Shown: positions 1-37,560, counted from the first letter of the stretch. The stretch: 64,000 bases of DNA from Glandiceps talaboti (GCF_964340395.1 NC_135555.1:13711246-13775245), one strand, 5' to 3'. Made by a program: numbers and translations. The notes: generated by a model not told the origin, from the sequence alone.

Positions 1-12
1 ATCTACGTTCAG
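1..12 (+). other. Possible end of a NALCN 5' non-coding exon
   Basis: The window opens with atctacgttcag followed directly by gtgagctg, a near-consensus 5' splice site. The first coding exon of NALCN begins just after an acceptor at 911-919, so an upstream donor is required somewhere. This one fits, but with 12 bases visible it cannot be proven. Confidence 0.3.
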
Positions 13-346
13 GTGAGCTGTGATTGTTTTGCTGCGAAGAGCTGGAGGCCTACACAGGGTAGTTTACACTGTGTGGATGGTATAAATCATCATGTAAACG
101 TTATACATTTTATTGGCGATATACCACATCAAGAAAGAATTCAATTGTAGACATTAGATGAAAGAATTTTGGCTGAAGAAATGTCCATTTTGATGTGTAT
201 ATGATGGTTTGTTTTTGCTAGACAACGAACATCAGTTGATGACAGATATTAGACGACATTACTTTGGAAGTTGAGCAACAGCTGGTACATACATATGTCA
301 GAATAATTGTTACTTTAATAGTTAAATAATTTAATAATTTGGACAA

Positions 347-347
<1 letters not shown>

Positions 348-442
<95 letters not shown>
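348..442. repeat. (TA)n microsatellite
   Basis: About 47 uninterrupted TA units in the presumed first NALCN intron. A second long TA tract follows 44 bases later. Open frames here that read as alternating Tyr-Ile are artefacts of the repeat. Confidence 0.98.
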
Positions 443-443
<1 letters not shown>

Positions 444-482
444 CTCGGTGAGTATCAATCTGCTATAAGACAGTGCTCTATA

Positions 483-612
<130 letters not shown>

Positions 613-925
613 GAACACATAATAATTGCCAGAGGAATTACTAAAGGTTACAATGCACAGACAAAATATTAGTAAAATAAAGTAAAAATGTTTTTTTGAA
701 AATGTTGCAATTAAGAAAGTAGTAATCATAATTTTATAATACTTAGTATAATATTTATGAACTCTGTTTTATGTTTAACAGTGATCATCAGATGACTAAC
801 AATAAATACAGATAAATTATGAAGATCACTGTTACTTGCACACACACAACCATATACATGAGAAATAATAACTGGAAGCCAAGCAGTTGGTGACAATATG
901 TTGTGTTTTTTAATTCCAGGTGAAA

Positions 926-26726
<25,801 letters not shown>

Positions 26727-27408
26727 TATACAGATTGACATGTTCAATAGACAACATTGACTTTGAAACTGGGTAACCATGGTAACATTGGTTTCGAAAC
26801 CCGAGTAACCACAGTAATTGATTAAGAATTGAATTACTACATTGACCTTGAGTGGCCATGGCAATTGACCAATTGGACTACAACATTGACTTTGGGTAAT
26901 CCATTGCACTGGGAACAGACAGGTGCACAAAAAGCGATGGTGGATTTACAACAACACAGAACCAGACTGGGGAGATCTGCTCCAAATCTGTGACAGTACC
27001 AGAAAGATAAACGTACTGTAATACATGTATACATCCTGCTTGTTCTAAGCCTTGAGAAGACATATATTTATTAGTCATGCTGTTACACCGGACTTCTGTT
27101 TGTGTTCAGCTTTGTACAGTACCCACCATTTTATTCAGTTAATTTTTCAAACTACTTGCACGCAATATTTGTATTCACTTCACAAATTTGTAAGTACATG
27201 TAATTAGTCAGGATGACATAGGAATCTATATCAATTGTCTCCACTAATGAACTGTAAGAGAGGCTGTATGAGGATGCATTCTGTGGGCAAACAAGAAACT
27301 GACGTAACTTTGTAATATGAATTTTTATAAAAATATTATTTATTACCTCAAGGGTGACATAGGTAGATTTATTCCAGTCATGCAGAAGTGGGTCGCCAGT
27401 TTCAAAAC

Positions 27409-27690
27409 TTAAAGGGGAATGCCACTGAAATAAAGATATAAAGGTAATAAGCACTTAGAAGTCATGAATATTTATAGTCCGTTGTTACATATATGCATGT
27501 TTGCTGACTCCAATGTGTGTCCATGGTAAGGACCTCTACTGAACAATGAATGAACAGGTTTCCATGCATTGTTTTTTTTTACAATTAGAAAAAGTGTGCA
27601 ATGCAAGTTATATAAAAATCATGAAATGACTCTCTAATCCAAAATATAGGTAATTACCTTTATTTCCTACTGTGGCTTTCTCCCCTTTAA
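27409..27690. mobile_element. TTAA-flanked TIR element, 282 bp
   Basis: The left end ttaaaggggaatgccactga and the right end gtggctttctcccctttaa are inverted; the similarity continues inward through gaaataaag-taaaggtaat. Both ends carry TTAA, as piggyBac-type elements do. It has no coding capacity. Confidence 0.72.
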
Positions 27691-30374
27691 TATGAGATTA
27701 TGTATATTTTAGTGTAGAAGAGTGTGTTATCATAAGTAGATGCAATGTCATTACAAGAGTAAAAGTGCCAACATGTTATAAGTTTTTTCTTACAGCAGTT
27801 TTAACGTATAATTCGCCAACAGAGAACTTTGAGTGCATTTTGTGTACTAGACAGGTAGTGAGTTCGCCCACTAGACTCGGATCATGGTAGTAAAGAAAAT
27901 TGAGTGATGTACCACATTCCATTATAAAAACTACATCTCATTTCATGTTTTATGTAGATGAACTGAAAACAGTATTTATTTGTTGTATTATAAAAAGTTG
28001 TGTTTTGCTAATCTTTTTAGTTCATTGTTGAGCATCATTATTATCCAAAAACATTTCAAATGTAAAATGATAATACTGTTTTATATAGTACTGCTTTACA
28101 ATTACTATCCTGGCCATGGACCTATAGTACCACGAGTCATTTATACCAACCCAGGCATGAACCTATAGTGGCACAAGTCTTTTATACTTTCCACAACTCC
28201 CTTGGGAGCATACAATGCACTGACCTTGAAGTTAGTTTTGAAAGTTTAACAAGAGACTCCCAATATGAGGATAAATGAGGGCTAGATCAGATGGCATTAC
28301 ATGAAGGGGTCAACAATGTTTGGCGCGATCAACAACTCCATTGGTTCCTAATATAACAAAGCTAGCAGAATGATTTGACTGGTTGAGAATGCAACCAACG
28401 TTTCTTGTAAAACACTGGAAAATGGTGATTCTTTGAAGGGAGGATATGTGGCATTCACCTGGCCCAAAAGCTGCCTCAGAACAGCACTCCTAGTGGCCAC
28501 ACTAAAAAATCTTCTTTTTTTCTTCTGATAACCAAATTAAGGCATACTGAGGATATGTAAATCAGTTTTGATGTTGTTCATACTTATTTACTGTAACCCA
28601 CATTTCTTGATTACTTTCACCAACTATTTTGACAATTTTATTGAAGAAAGATTTAAAGAGCCTTGATAGTAGCATTTTGTGGATGAATGTGACAAAATCT
28701 GTAACTTTTACTGTTTTATAAGAAAAATTACAGAGTGAGGTTTGTGTTTACCCATGCCATCAAGTGGCAAGTACAGAGATGATTTATCGTGGTCTAGTTA
28801 CGACAAGTCTTTGAGTTATCAAATGGCCGATGACTTTTACCAACTGTATGTATATGAACATAATAAACCACAGTCTGACAAGCCTCTTTATGGCACCATC
28901 CAAAACATACCCGCCAAGAGGCCGTGGTTTCATTAAAGTTCCTCGTTGCTTCAGCAGAAATAAGTGCTCTGGCTTATGAGAATGATGTAAATGAACCAAC
29001 AATCACCACTACCATTGTATTTATTCTGAAAATGGTTTGTAAGTTTTGTCTTGAATTGTTTTTATTGTCAAACTCACAAATCTATTACACATTAAAAGTA
29101 ACTATATTTATCTTCAAATAAAATCTTACTTGTCTCGCATTTTGTTCTACATCGTGCAACAAGTATGCAGTAAGTGTTACTTTGCATTGATACAAGATTA
29201 TTACAATGAATCATACATCAACTAGTACATTGCTCATATGACAGGGCTGGAAATTAGCAGTAGTCCCATATCCATAGACTACCAATTCTTGTCATGGCGC
29301 TACCATAATTTGCAGCTAGTAGCCTACTCAGGCTAGCACTGATTATGCAATGATTTAAAGGATGGAAGATTTACGGACATTATTTTAATAACACACATAC
29401 ATGTATTTCCAATAGAAGAATTCTGTTTCCAGTTCAGGAATATGAGAATATTGGTCACCATCCTTGGGCTACCAAGTTCTGAAATTCATAGCCCACTGGA
29501 ACTACCATGGAAAAAAGTTAATTTCGAGCCCTGTATGATTATCTAGTAAACCATGAAAAGTGAACAAACATTTCTGACATAACTCTAACTGGGTATTTAG
29601 GTATAATATAATGATTAAATAACATAATTTAGTATACATTTTATGGAGTGCTGTGGAAACTCCTAATATGCTGTCAACTAAACCATAGACCCTCCACTAA
29701 ACCCAACACTTGATTCAGTTAAGATGTCAAAGGTATGCTTATTACACTGTAATAGAAAACACCCCAAATGAAAACTGGATAGTCTCAACAAAACTCAACT
29801 CAAAAGGTTTCTACAAGTTCTGACTAGCTTTCAACAGAGAGTCATCATGTCAGTAAAACCTACTAGAACAATTTAAATCAAATTAATAATAATGCTTAAT
29901 CAACGCTTTTAACCCAAGTTAAAAAGGTTATAAGCAATTCCACTGTCTCACAATAATTCATAATATTCACATAATGTGCAAAGTAATGTCATTAAACTGT
30001 TTCAATTTATGAGCCCAGTACTTGATGTCTCTAAATGTAATCAAACATAAACAAACTTACTAGTGCAAAGCAAGTAAATAGCTAGTCAATGACTAAAGTG
30101 TAAACATGGATGCCATAAACATTTGTCTAGATCTCATTGAGGGTTAAATATAATCATAGTGGTGGTGATGCTATATATTGTAGTCAGTCAGCTTTTTGTC
30201 AGCTGGCAATACTGCACAAATTTACCACATTAGAAGGGCTCCATACAGCCACTGAAGTTTGATACTTCTATATGCTACATGACTCGTCTATTCTGCTTAG
30301 CCCAAAGCTGCCACTGAGGGCGCTAGCCACACAGCGGTAACGTCATCACTTTTGGGCTTAATATTTTGCAACCA

Positions 30375-30433
30375 CTCGACATTCATCACTCAGTGAAAAT
30401 GATTGCGGTTGCAGTATTGGTCTTGACGCCAAG
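30375..30433. repeat. 59-bp copy of the 3' part of the integrase-like gene
   Basis: ctcgacattcatcactcagt through gtcttgacgccaag matches 30749-30807, which lies inside the integrase-like ORF, with about 3 differences in 59 bases. The copy is direct, 374 bp away, outside the ORF and beyond its stop. Confidence 0.88.
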
Positions 30434-30632
30434 TGCAGATCTGAGATCTTACTGCAAGCTTACATACTATAAGTCTAAGCTTTCAAACTATTACTGTGTT
30501 ATTGTTTTAGTTTATACCTGATATGAATGGAATAAATGATTATGATACACAAGTGAGATCACTTTACTAGGATGTTATCATATGGGTTTCCACTGACAGA
30601 GAAGTTGCAAACATTTGTCCCTCATCATCAAC

Positions 30633-32087
30633 TTAGTAACTGCCCATGTGTTTTCTGATTACTGCCAATGTATTCTTATACAATTCAATGCCATGGTTGT
30701 TTGACACCATGGTTGGTGGAATAGCATAGGACATGTAGGAAAGTTCATCTCGACATTCAGCACTCAGTGAAAATGACAGCGGTTGCAGTATTGGTCTTGA
30801 CGCCAAGAAATCTGTCTCATCATCATCATCATTGTCACCGACATCAACACCTTCCACATCATCTTCAACGCTGTTATCAATTCCAATTGGATTTTGGAGC
30901 TGGCCAGCAACCGATATACGGCATGACGACGTTCTTGTCAGACGCTTATGGTGATCTGACCATACATTTCTCCATAGTTCCAATTTGTCATTGATTCTGC
31001 TCACATAGACATAATGAAGAGCTGCAAGATGAAGATCGTTTAGAGGGTCTAAAATCCCCTCATCCTCCATGTAGTGGAAGAGATAATAGTACAGACCCGC
31101 GACACCTTTAAACACGTCTGCCAGTAGTCTTCTGATGTATTGATTACGAAGTACACTGGTAGCAGTTAACACACTTCCTCGCCCTGGTCCAAGTTTCTCT
31201 ATCATGAATTCATCAATGGCTGCATTCTTCTCCGTTCCAAGGGCAGACCAAACTCTTGTTGTTGGAAGCCCACAGTTCTGTACAGTATCCTTGAAGCACT
31301 TCAGCAATGTGTCAGGTCTGTTGTTGTCTCCACATTGTAACATTACAGGAACTTGACTAAAGCCATCATCAATTCCACAAATTATGATAAGTCTCCATCG
31401 AACTAGCTTATTATAGGTAGTAATGTACCAATGACGATTTGATCCTTTCGCGCTGTACACACTCCGGAGAAAGCATCCTCCCCGGGTTCGTTGCTCCCTC
31501 CTCTTCTTTTCCTCCACACTTTCACCACAGTCTACTCTGTGTATGCTATCCCGAAGTCGCATCCATTGCACTATGATACTGTGTCTTTCGAGTAACTCGT
31601 ATGATATTTCGCACAACATATTTTCTGCACAGTACGCGATTTCCTTTTTCAGTTCACGTACAAGAACATCAAGTTCTCGATCAGTGATGTCAGTAAAATC
31701 TATCTGATTTAACTCGTACTGTCGCATTAGACGGAAAATTGTACTCTCTGACACAGTTAACATGGAGGCTATTTCAGATATTGTAAACCCTTCCATAAGA
31801 TGATATTCCAAAAAACTGCTTGGGACTAAAAACTGTGGCGCACCACTAGTACCAGGGCGGACTTTCGTTGGAGGCTCATTACCGAATGTGTTACACGCTG
31901 CGCGTAGAGCTATTTGGTCTGCACGATTATGCACACCAAGACATTCGAAATCAAAGCTGGACAACAAACCAACGATGTCTGGGGTGATTTTCTCCCTTTC
32001 AAACGTCAGGGTAACTTGGTTAAGATTCAGTTGATTCAACACATCTGACATCCTTTCCTGACCTGCCATGGTAACGGGAAATTGCAA
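30633..32087 (-). CDS. Integrase-core protein of transposon origin with a substituted catalytic triad
   Basis: Single-exon frame of 484 codons (478 from the second ATG at 32069, which has the better context accatggca). An N-terminal helix-turn-helix-like segment (about residues 96-120, EGFTISEIASMLTVSESTIF) precedes an RNase-H-fold integrase core (about 215-330) of the family widespread in fish, cnidarians and amphioxus. Recognisable blocks are WRLIIICGIDDGFSQVPVML, CGLPTTRV, GPGRGSV and FHYMEDEGILDP. By memory of the family, the catalytic residues should lie in HID-GNHKL, RSD-GTEN and NQRIERLW. Here these positions read T223, A282 and R319. An acidic tail (about 405-430) follows. An intact long frame without a catalytic triad suggests a host-retained gene or a very recent pseudogene. 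Function unknown. Confidence 0.8.
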   Translation of the reverse strand: MQFPVTMAGQERMSDVLNQLNLNQVTLTFEREKITPDIVGLLSSFDFECLGVHNRADQIALRAACNTFGNEPPTKVRPGTSGAPQFLVPSSFLEYHLMEGFTISEIASMLTVSESTIFRLMRQYELNQIDFTDITDRELDVLVRELKKEIAYCAENMLCEISYELLERHSIIVQWMRLRDSIHRVDCGESVEEKKRREQRTRGGCFLRSVYSAKGSNRHWYITTYNKLVRWRLIIICGIDDGFSQVPVMLQCGDNNRPDTLLKCFKDTVQNCGLPTTRVWSALGTEKNAAIDEFMIEKLGPGRGSVLTATSVLRNQYIRRLLADVFKGVAGLYYYLFHYMEDEGILDPLNDLHLAALHYVYVSRINDKLELWRNVWSDHHKRLTRTSSCRISVAGQLQNPIGIDNSVEDDVEGVDVGDNDDDDETDFLASRPILQPLSFSLSAECRDELSYMSYAIPPTMVSNNHGIELYKNTLAVIRKHMGSY

Positions 32088-32155
32088 TTGGTTACCGCTC
32101 TCAGCTTACCCGTATTCAGCGGTTTTCTGTCACGATGCGATGTTTATGAATATAA

Positions 32156-34180
32156 GGGACCGGTCAGTTTCTTCGACCGGGGGGGTGGGTTGGGAGGGGG
32201 GGGTCACCCTGTTTTTGAAATTGGCAGTAGGGGGTCATGCTTTTTCAAATTGTGGATGGGGGGAGTCATTGTGTTTTGGATTGTGATGGAAGAAAACAAT
32301 CCTAGGCCTTTTTCTACAATGGCATATAGCCTTGTCTGAAATGTGGTACATGTAAACATTTGTTCTTCTCCCTGTTTCTTACATGAATTCTTTAATATTA
32401 TTTATTAGTTCAAGCATAACTATAAATATACATATACATGTATTACCTAGCTACCACACTAGTTACAGAACATGTCATGTAAATGCTTGGCTGTTTCACA
32501 ATCAGTGCTTCACTTATATTGCACTTTGGGGCAAATGTGAACTTGAAGGTTTCGTAATGGTAATCTTCATATATAGTTTATAAAAGAAGTTACGTGTAAT
32601 CTAAAATGTCCCCTACTCGTCACTATGAACTTGTCAGAAGGGATTAATACACTTTCCATTTTGGACACTACATGTTATTGAAACTACAAATCACCACATC
32701 TCATTAGATTCCAGTTTCTATTATACACTAGGTATGGCCACCTAAAGTTCTCTAACATACCGGTGACTTTACTATACATGCAATATTAATGCCACTATAC
32801 CAATGTTACAGGGCCATTTTTATGTGACATGGGAAACTCATTTAAAACTTACATTTACGATAGCTATTCGAAGCTTGGAAATATTACCTCAAAGGCTATG
32901 AATAACCTAAACATTGCCTTAATAGAAGCAGAAAACTGCGGATCTGCCAGGAGAAAAACCCCCAAGGACTCTCTCACCCCCAGAGGTCACTCATGCATTC
33001 AACCAACAATCAGATGCACCAACAACCTTTTTACTGTCATAATGGTATTAAACTTTTCTTAAATATTTTCACCCAATTCTAATTTGAGATGATATTGTCT
33101 TTTAAAGATGTGAAATGTTTGCCAAGGTAGTCTAAAATTGCCTTAAACTCCAAATCTCCCATACCAATGATACTACCAGTAGATGTGCTGACCTTTACTA
33201 CATGTCTATAATGATGCCATTTAAATATTTCAACCCTATGTAAGTTATAAAGAATAGTTTCTGATACTTGATGGTGCTGTCTTGTAAATGGAATGAGTTA
33301 TTGCTTGAAAGGATCTGAATAGCCTAAAAATTGGCTTTAAGAGTAAAAGTCCTCCAGGGCTTCTAGAGGGAGACCCCCTTGGACCCCCCCCCCCACATTA
33401 GGTGGACATATCCCAGTCTCAAGCTCTTCCCCTCTTACTGTCAAGATGCTATCAAAGTATATTTCAAAAATATTTCAACCCTGTGTAGTTGCTTTTTACA
33501 TATGTTGTGCTGTCTTGTAAAGCTTGGAAATTATTGTCTGAAAGGGTCTGAATAGTCTCAAAATTGACTTTTCAGAGTAAAAAACCTCCAGGACTTCTAG
33601 GGGGAGACCCCCTAGGACCCCTACCACTACATGAGGTGTACACATCTCAGTCTCAAGCTCTTCCCCCTACTTCTTACTGTCAAGATGCTATCAAACTATA
33701 TTTTAAAAATATTTTTTCTTTTTACATGTTGGTGCTGTCTTGTAAAGCTTGGAAATTATTGTCTGAAAGGGCCTGAATAGTCTCAAAATTGATTTTAAAA
33801 ACCCTCCAGGGCTTCTAGGGGGAGACCCCCTAGGACCCCCATAAGAGATATACATATTCCCTGCTCAAGCTTTACAATACCTTTCAATGTCAAGATGCTA
33901 TTAAACTCCTTTTGGAATGTATTTACCCTGTGTAGTCAATAATTATAATTATGATAGTACTAACCCGGGATCTTATAAAGTAGATGCAAGACAGTCAAGC
34001 AGTCCACACTGAGTCACGATAAAAAAATACCTGCCATGTGAATATTATATATAGAATTAAGTGATAGGGGGGTCAGCCTGTTTTTGGTTTTACAGATGGG
34101 GGGGGGGGGGGGGTCAGTGACTTTTTGTCAGCCCAATGTAAGAATCCACCGCCCCCATGCTGAAGAAACTGCCCGGTCCC
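32156..34180. mobile_element. 2025-bp non-autonomous TIR element with TAA target duplication (Harbinger-like)
   Basis: The left end gggaccggtcagtttcttc is matched by the complement of the right end (gggaccgggcagtttcttc), and both are followed inward by a G-rich tract. TAA flanks both sides (32153-32155 and 34181-34183). A 3-bp TWA duplication is typical of PIF/Harbinger elements. No transposase frame is inside. The two ends also share a direct G-run plus gggtcaNcctgtttttg block, and the interior is a tandem array. Confidence 0.78.
32860..33960. repeat. About 220-bp tandem array inside the TIR element
   Basis: Clear units begin at about 33340, 33580 and 33790 and share aaagcttggaaattattgtc, tctgaatagtctcaaaattg, ccagggcttctag and gggagaccccctaggaccc. 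More diverged units extend left to about 32860. Each unit has a palindromic agggggagaccccct centre. Confidence 0.82.
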
Positions 34181-34275
34181 TAAGTTTCTCGTCGGATCGA
34201 TCATGCGTAACACATGTGTAGGAGGGAGCCCTCAACGACCGCCAAAACATGCAAAAGGCGAGGAAATAATACAAA

Positions 34276-35363
34276 ATGGCAGCAATAATCCTACGAAAGT
34301 CGATGCCGAGCCTTGTTAATCGTTTCTCGCAGCATCAAAGATTTGTGGTGAGAAGTTTCCACATGGACTGTGTTGTAATGACTGCCAAGAACGACTTTGA
34401 TGAGAAGCTATTAGACATTTTGGTGTGTCCACTCTCAAAGAAACCCTTACGGTACGACAAACACCTAAATCGTTTTGCTCGCCCTCGCAAGTTGGTTGTA
34501 ACCGCGCGGTTGTATTGCACATCACAGTGAGGAGTTGGGTATTTACAGCTCGCCCTTCCTTCCTTCTTTCCCTCTAAATGAAAGTTAGAATAGAAGTAGA
34601 TTGCATGCAGCTCAGATCTACCGGAAGCCCTAGACCATGTATAAAAAGTATGAACGGTGATGCTTGTTTATCACAAAATATTGTAACCTTTGACACACTG
34701 TGAGTGACGTAATCTACATGGGGGGGGGGGGGCACCGTGTCTTAATATATTCAAGTACTGCCATTTGTGGGCCGTTTAGTCGGGAAAGACACACAATCGT
34801 GACTTAGTTGGTCCATGGAAGTATAACCCACTTCCATGGTTGGGCCTTGCATACCTTGTGACTTTGGCACAGCCTTTGGGTCACAATAAAAGGCAATCAG
34901 TGTGAAATTCAGCAAAAGGAATGATTTATGTGAAATAGTATTTTGCATTTAACACAGTTGAATGAAATATTTTATTGTGGAGGGTCACAACAATATAAAA
35001 CAAGTTTTTCCCGCGAGTCACCACAAAGTCAGGGACAGGAGAACAAATATTTTTGTTTTTAGAAATTGTTACAAGTCATCATAAGAGCGGTGTGTCAAAT
35101 TGGTATAAACATGTAGCAAGTATATACTGATGCCACCATGGTTACAAGTAACTCATATGATTTTATAAATAACTGGGTTTAATCACGTGAAAATTTCAAC
35201 TTTTTACAGCTATGACAAAGAGAAGAATGAACTTGTGAATGACACAATGGGAGTAGCCTATCCCATTTTACCAAACGGAGTACCAAATCTCATACCACAG
35301 GATGCAAGGATGTTTAAAAATGAAACAAACTCTAAACAAACGAATACGAAAACTGAAGAATGA
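34276..35363 (+). CDS. PYURF: PREY / PYURF orthologue, mitochondrial TRM112-like protein (two exons)
   Basis: Exons 34276-34451 and 35210-35363. The codon CG|C at the junction restores the conserved KKPLRYD motif. The product is about 109 residues: a basic, mitochondrial-type N terminus (MAAIILRKSMPSLVNRF), then FDEKLLDILVCPLSKKPLRY, GVAYPILPNGVPNLIPQDAR and a polar tail ending KTEE. The family is a small TRM112-fold partner of mitochondrial methyltransferases that supports complex I assembly and coenzyme Q synthesis. In vertebrates the mRNA also encodes PIGY; I saw no PIGY-like frame just downstream here. Start context aaaatggcagc is good. The AATAAA at 35439-35444 lies 76 bp after the stop. 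Confidence 0.93.
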
Positions 35364-35438
35364 CCACTGAAGCCATGAAACTTGTGTAATATATTTAATT
35401 TTATTATGAAGGATACCTAACATCTAAAGACTAGTGCC

Positions 35439-35444
35439 AATAAA
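35439..35444 (+). terminator. Polyadenylation signal of PREY
   Basis: AATAAA in gtgccaataaagtgg, 76 bp after the PREY stop codon and in a suitable AT-rich setting. Confidence 0.65.
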
Positions 35445-37010
35445 GTGGATGGAACTCGACTGCATGTTTTACAAAAAACGAGAAGATTTTATATTTTTTT
35501 CGTTTTCTACTTACTTTGTTTGATGTAGAGATATAAAGAAATAGTCTTATTGAAAACTTTATGATTTCTTGTGTTTTGTTTGGCCCAGGAGAGCTATTAT
35601 GTTGTTTTCGTCTGTTACACACCGTTTCTCTAACATACACTATCTGATTTCAGTCAAACCTGGCACAAATGTGACTGACACCATATTGTGACATATGCAC
35701 ACTACTTTGTTTTACGACATATGGAAGTTTGACCGTATGGCAGCCATATTTGTAGTAAAAAATCAATATTCACTGGATAACTAAAACTTCAATACATGTA
35801 CATGGGTACATTAAATAAAGAACAAGTCACTTTGACAGAAGTATGGGGGGGGGGGGACTGTGTGGTGTATGAAGACTTGTTTGTGTTCTTTCGTTAGCCT
35901 TTTCACACAAGATGTGATGACTGTAATTAGTGTCAAAGATATTACAACCATGATGATGGTCTTGTCTCAATCACAGCCTTCACAGGCCAAATAACATTTA
36001 TTATATTTGAACAGTTGTCCGTTCTTTCCCTTTGACTAGGCTGTTTAGTAGGAGTGTCATTGAAAATATATGTAATGTGTGTCAATAATAATTGCATTTG
36101 GTATATAGAGTTACAAGGTAACACTCACATGCATGGTTTATTTTGATAAAGACATTATGTAGAATAACGCAACGTTTCCAGTGTTGAAAGCTTTGTATCT
36201 GGTAACCTTGACTGATTACCACTTTAGTAAAATGATGTTACAGTGATATTCATACAATAGGCCTTTGCAGAGTTTGCCATGGTGGTGCTCTACTTCCTGT
36301 CTGTGTGTACCTTAGGGGTATACATGATATAGGTTACTCTGTTAATCATAGCGCCCTGCTGTTTCCTCAATGTCTGAATATGAAAAACACCCCTGATTTT
36401 AAACTTTTACAGAATACCAACGGACAAAGCACTTACAGAAATGGTACTATGAGGTGATGATACCCCCGATGTGAGCGAGGGCGCTGTATTCTCAATTTTC
36501 TGTTTGCAGTCTGGAAATGCCTACAGACTCATAAACAGATGCACAGGTTTTCACTGAGTGGTGTGTTCAAATGGTTACTAAATTATAACGATGTTTTTAA
36601 TAATTGGCAGAGAATTTAGATTTATTAAAACTACCATCCTATTTCAATTGACTCGCACCACCAAAAAAAAGACAAGAAGTAACTTTTTATAGTGTAAAGA
36701 TGTTTTACTTCTCTACATGCAAATATACATTTGACAAGTATATATTTCACTGCTTTGTTAAAAAGAAAATAAAGTGTACGTTGAAAGTTACACACCTTGA
36801 ATGAAATCTGCTCGCTAACAAAATATTGTCTATTAAGATATATCCATATTTCCTACATGTACTGAACTATAAGGACTAGTTGGATCAGATATAAAGGGGG
36901 GGGGGGGTAGTAATATCAGATCTGAAGGGGAGGAAGTGGTGTACTTGCAATACAACTGGTAGATGTGTGCTGATGGGAAATTCATAAAAATAATATGTAT
37001 TTTGAAACAG

Positions 37011-37127
37011 TATGGACAAATTCCAACCCTTGAGATGAATCGATCCACTTTGCATTCTCCTATGGACAGTATCAAAATTGTCAAGTTTTTAGAGAAGTTT
37101 AGTGCAGCATTGATGAGACCAGAAAAG
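37011..37127 (+). other. Exon-like open segment of unknown origin
   Basis: The stretch begins after attttgaaacag and runs 39 open codons (YGQIPTLEMNRSTLHSPMDS and onward to LMRPEK) to gaaaag|gtatct. It has flanking AG and GT, no stops and protein-like composition. I do not recognise the family and see no partner exon, so it may be a gene relic or chance. Confidence 0.25.
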
Positions 37128-37240
37128 GTATCTTTTCAAAACTAATGAAAAAGGCCTACATTGCCCCATAAATAAGTACATAATTTTGATGGCTTATGAA
37201 TAGTGATACACTTCAGACATCCTGGAGGATTGGTTTTTTT

Positions 37241-37246
37241 TTTATT
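37241..37246 (-). terminator. Possible CPSF1 polyadenylation signal
   Basis: AATAAA on the - strand, about 390 bp beyond the CPSF1 stop codon. It lies beyond the SINE-like copy that would then be in the 3' UTR. Confidence 0.4.
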
Positions 37247-37364
37247 ATCAGGAACACAATTCCTTGCGTCCTCAAGGACAATCATTTTACAAGTTCTCTG
37301 GTACTGAATGACAGTACTGCTGAGTTTGGGTTGTGCCAACTTGGTTTTAAATACTGATTCTTGG

Positions 37365-37560
37365 ACTGAAGCTCCTCAGTGCAACCCATTTTTTTGCATC
37401 CAAAGTCCTCGCATAAGTGTTATCTTATCAGTGGAGCCATATAAGAATACATAGGACTATTTTTTTGTCAAGGACCAACTTTACTATAGCTCTGCTAGGC
37501 AACTGTTTTTCTGTTTTTTTCAGACATGGACCTTTGAGGTTGATATTTTGTCCATGGATC
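37365..37560 (-). repeat. SINE-like dispersed repeat, copy e, near the CPSF1 stop
   Basis: It shares gttatcttatcagtggagcc and ggaccaactttactatagct with the other inverted copies. It starts 74 bp beyond the CPSF1 stop codon on the same strand, so it probably lies in the CPSF1 3' UTR. Confidence 0.52.

Larger units (their letters stand above)
26727..30632. other. NALCN 3' UTR and intergenic stretch without a convincing gene
   Basis: After the NALCN stop, imperfect repeats of acattgact-ttga and gtaaccatgg run to about 26900. A TTAA element lies at 27409-27690. An AATAAA at 29117-29122 could end a long NALCN 3' UTR. A 64-codon frame at 28742-28936 has no recognised relative. Otherwise I see nothing. 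Confidence 0.6.
32088..34275. promoter_or_regulatory. Divergent promoter region of the integrase-like gene and PREY, split by an element
   Basis: The starts of the - strand integrase-like gene and + strand PREY face away from each other. Excluding the 2025-bp element (32156-34180) and one copy of its TAA duplication leaves about 160 bp between them (about 180 bp if the integrase start is 32069), the size of a compact bidirectional promoter. No TATA box is obvious. The role is inferred from arrangement only. Confidence 0.5.

Noticed and set aside
30633-34180. Integrase-like gene as the transposase of the adjacent TIR element
   Set aside because: The gene lies outside the element's inverted ends and TAA duplication, and it belongs to an integrase family unrelated to Harbinger transposases.
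34316-34525. - strand frames over PREY exon 1
   Set aside because: Antisense shadows of a conserved coding exon.
35364-35640. PIGY frame downstream of PREY, as in the vertebrate bicistronic mRNA
   Set aside because: No hydrophobic PIGY-like frame follows the PREY stop; the AATAAA comes within 76 bp.
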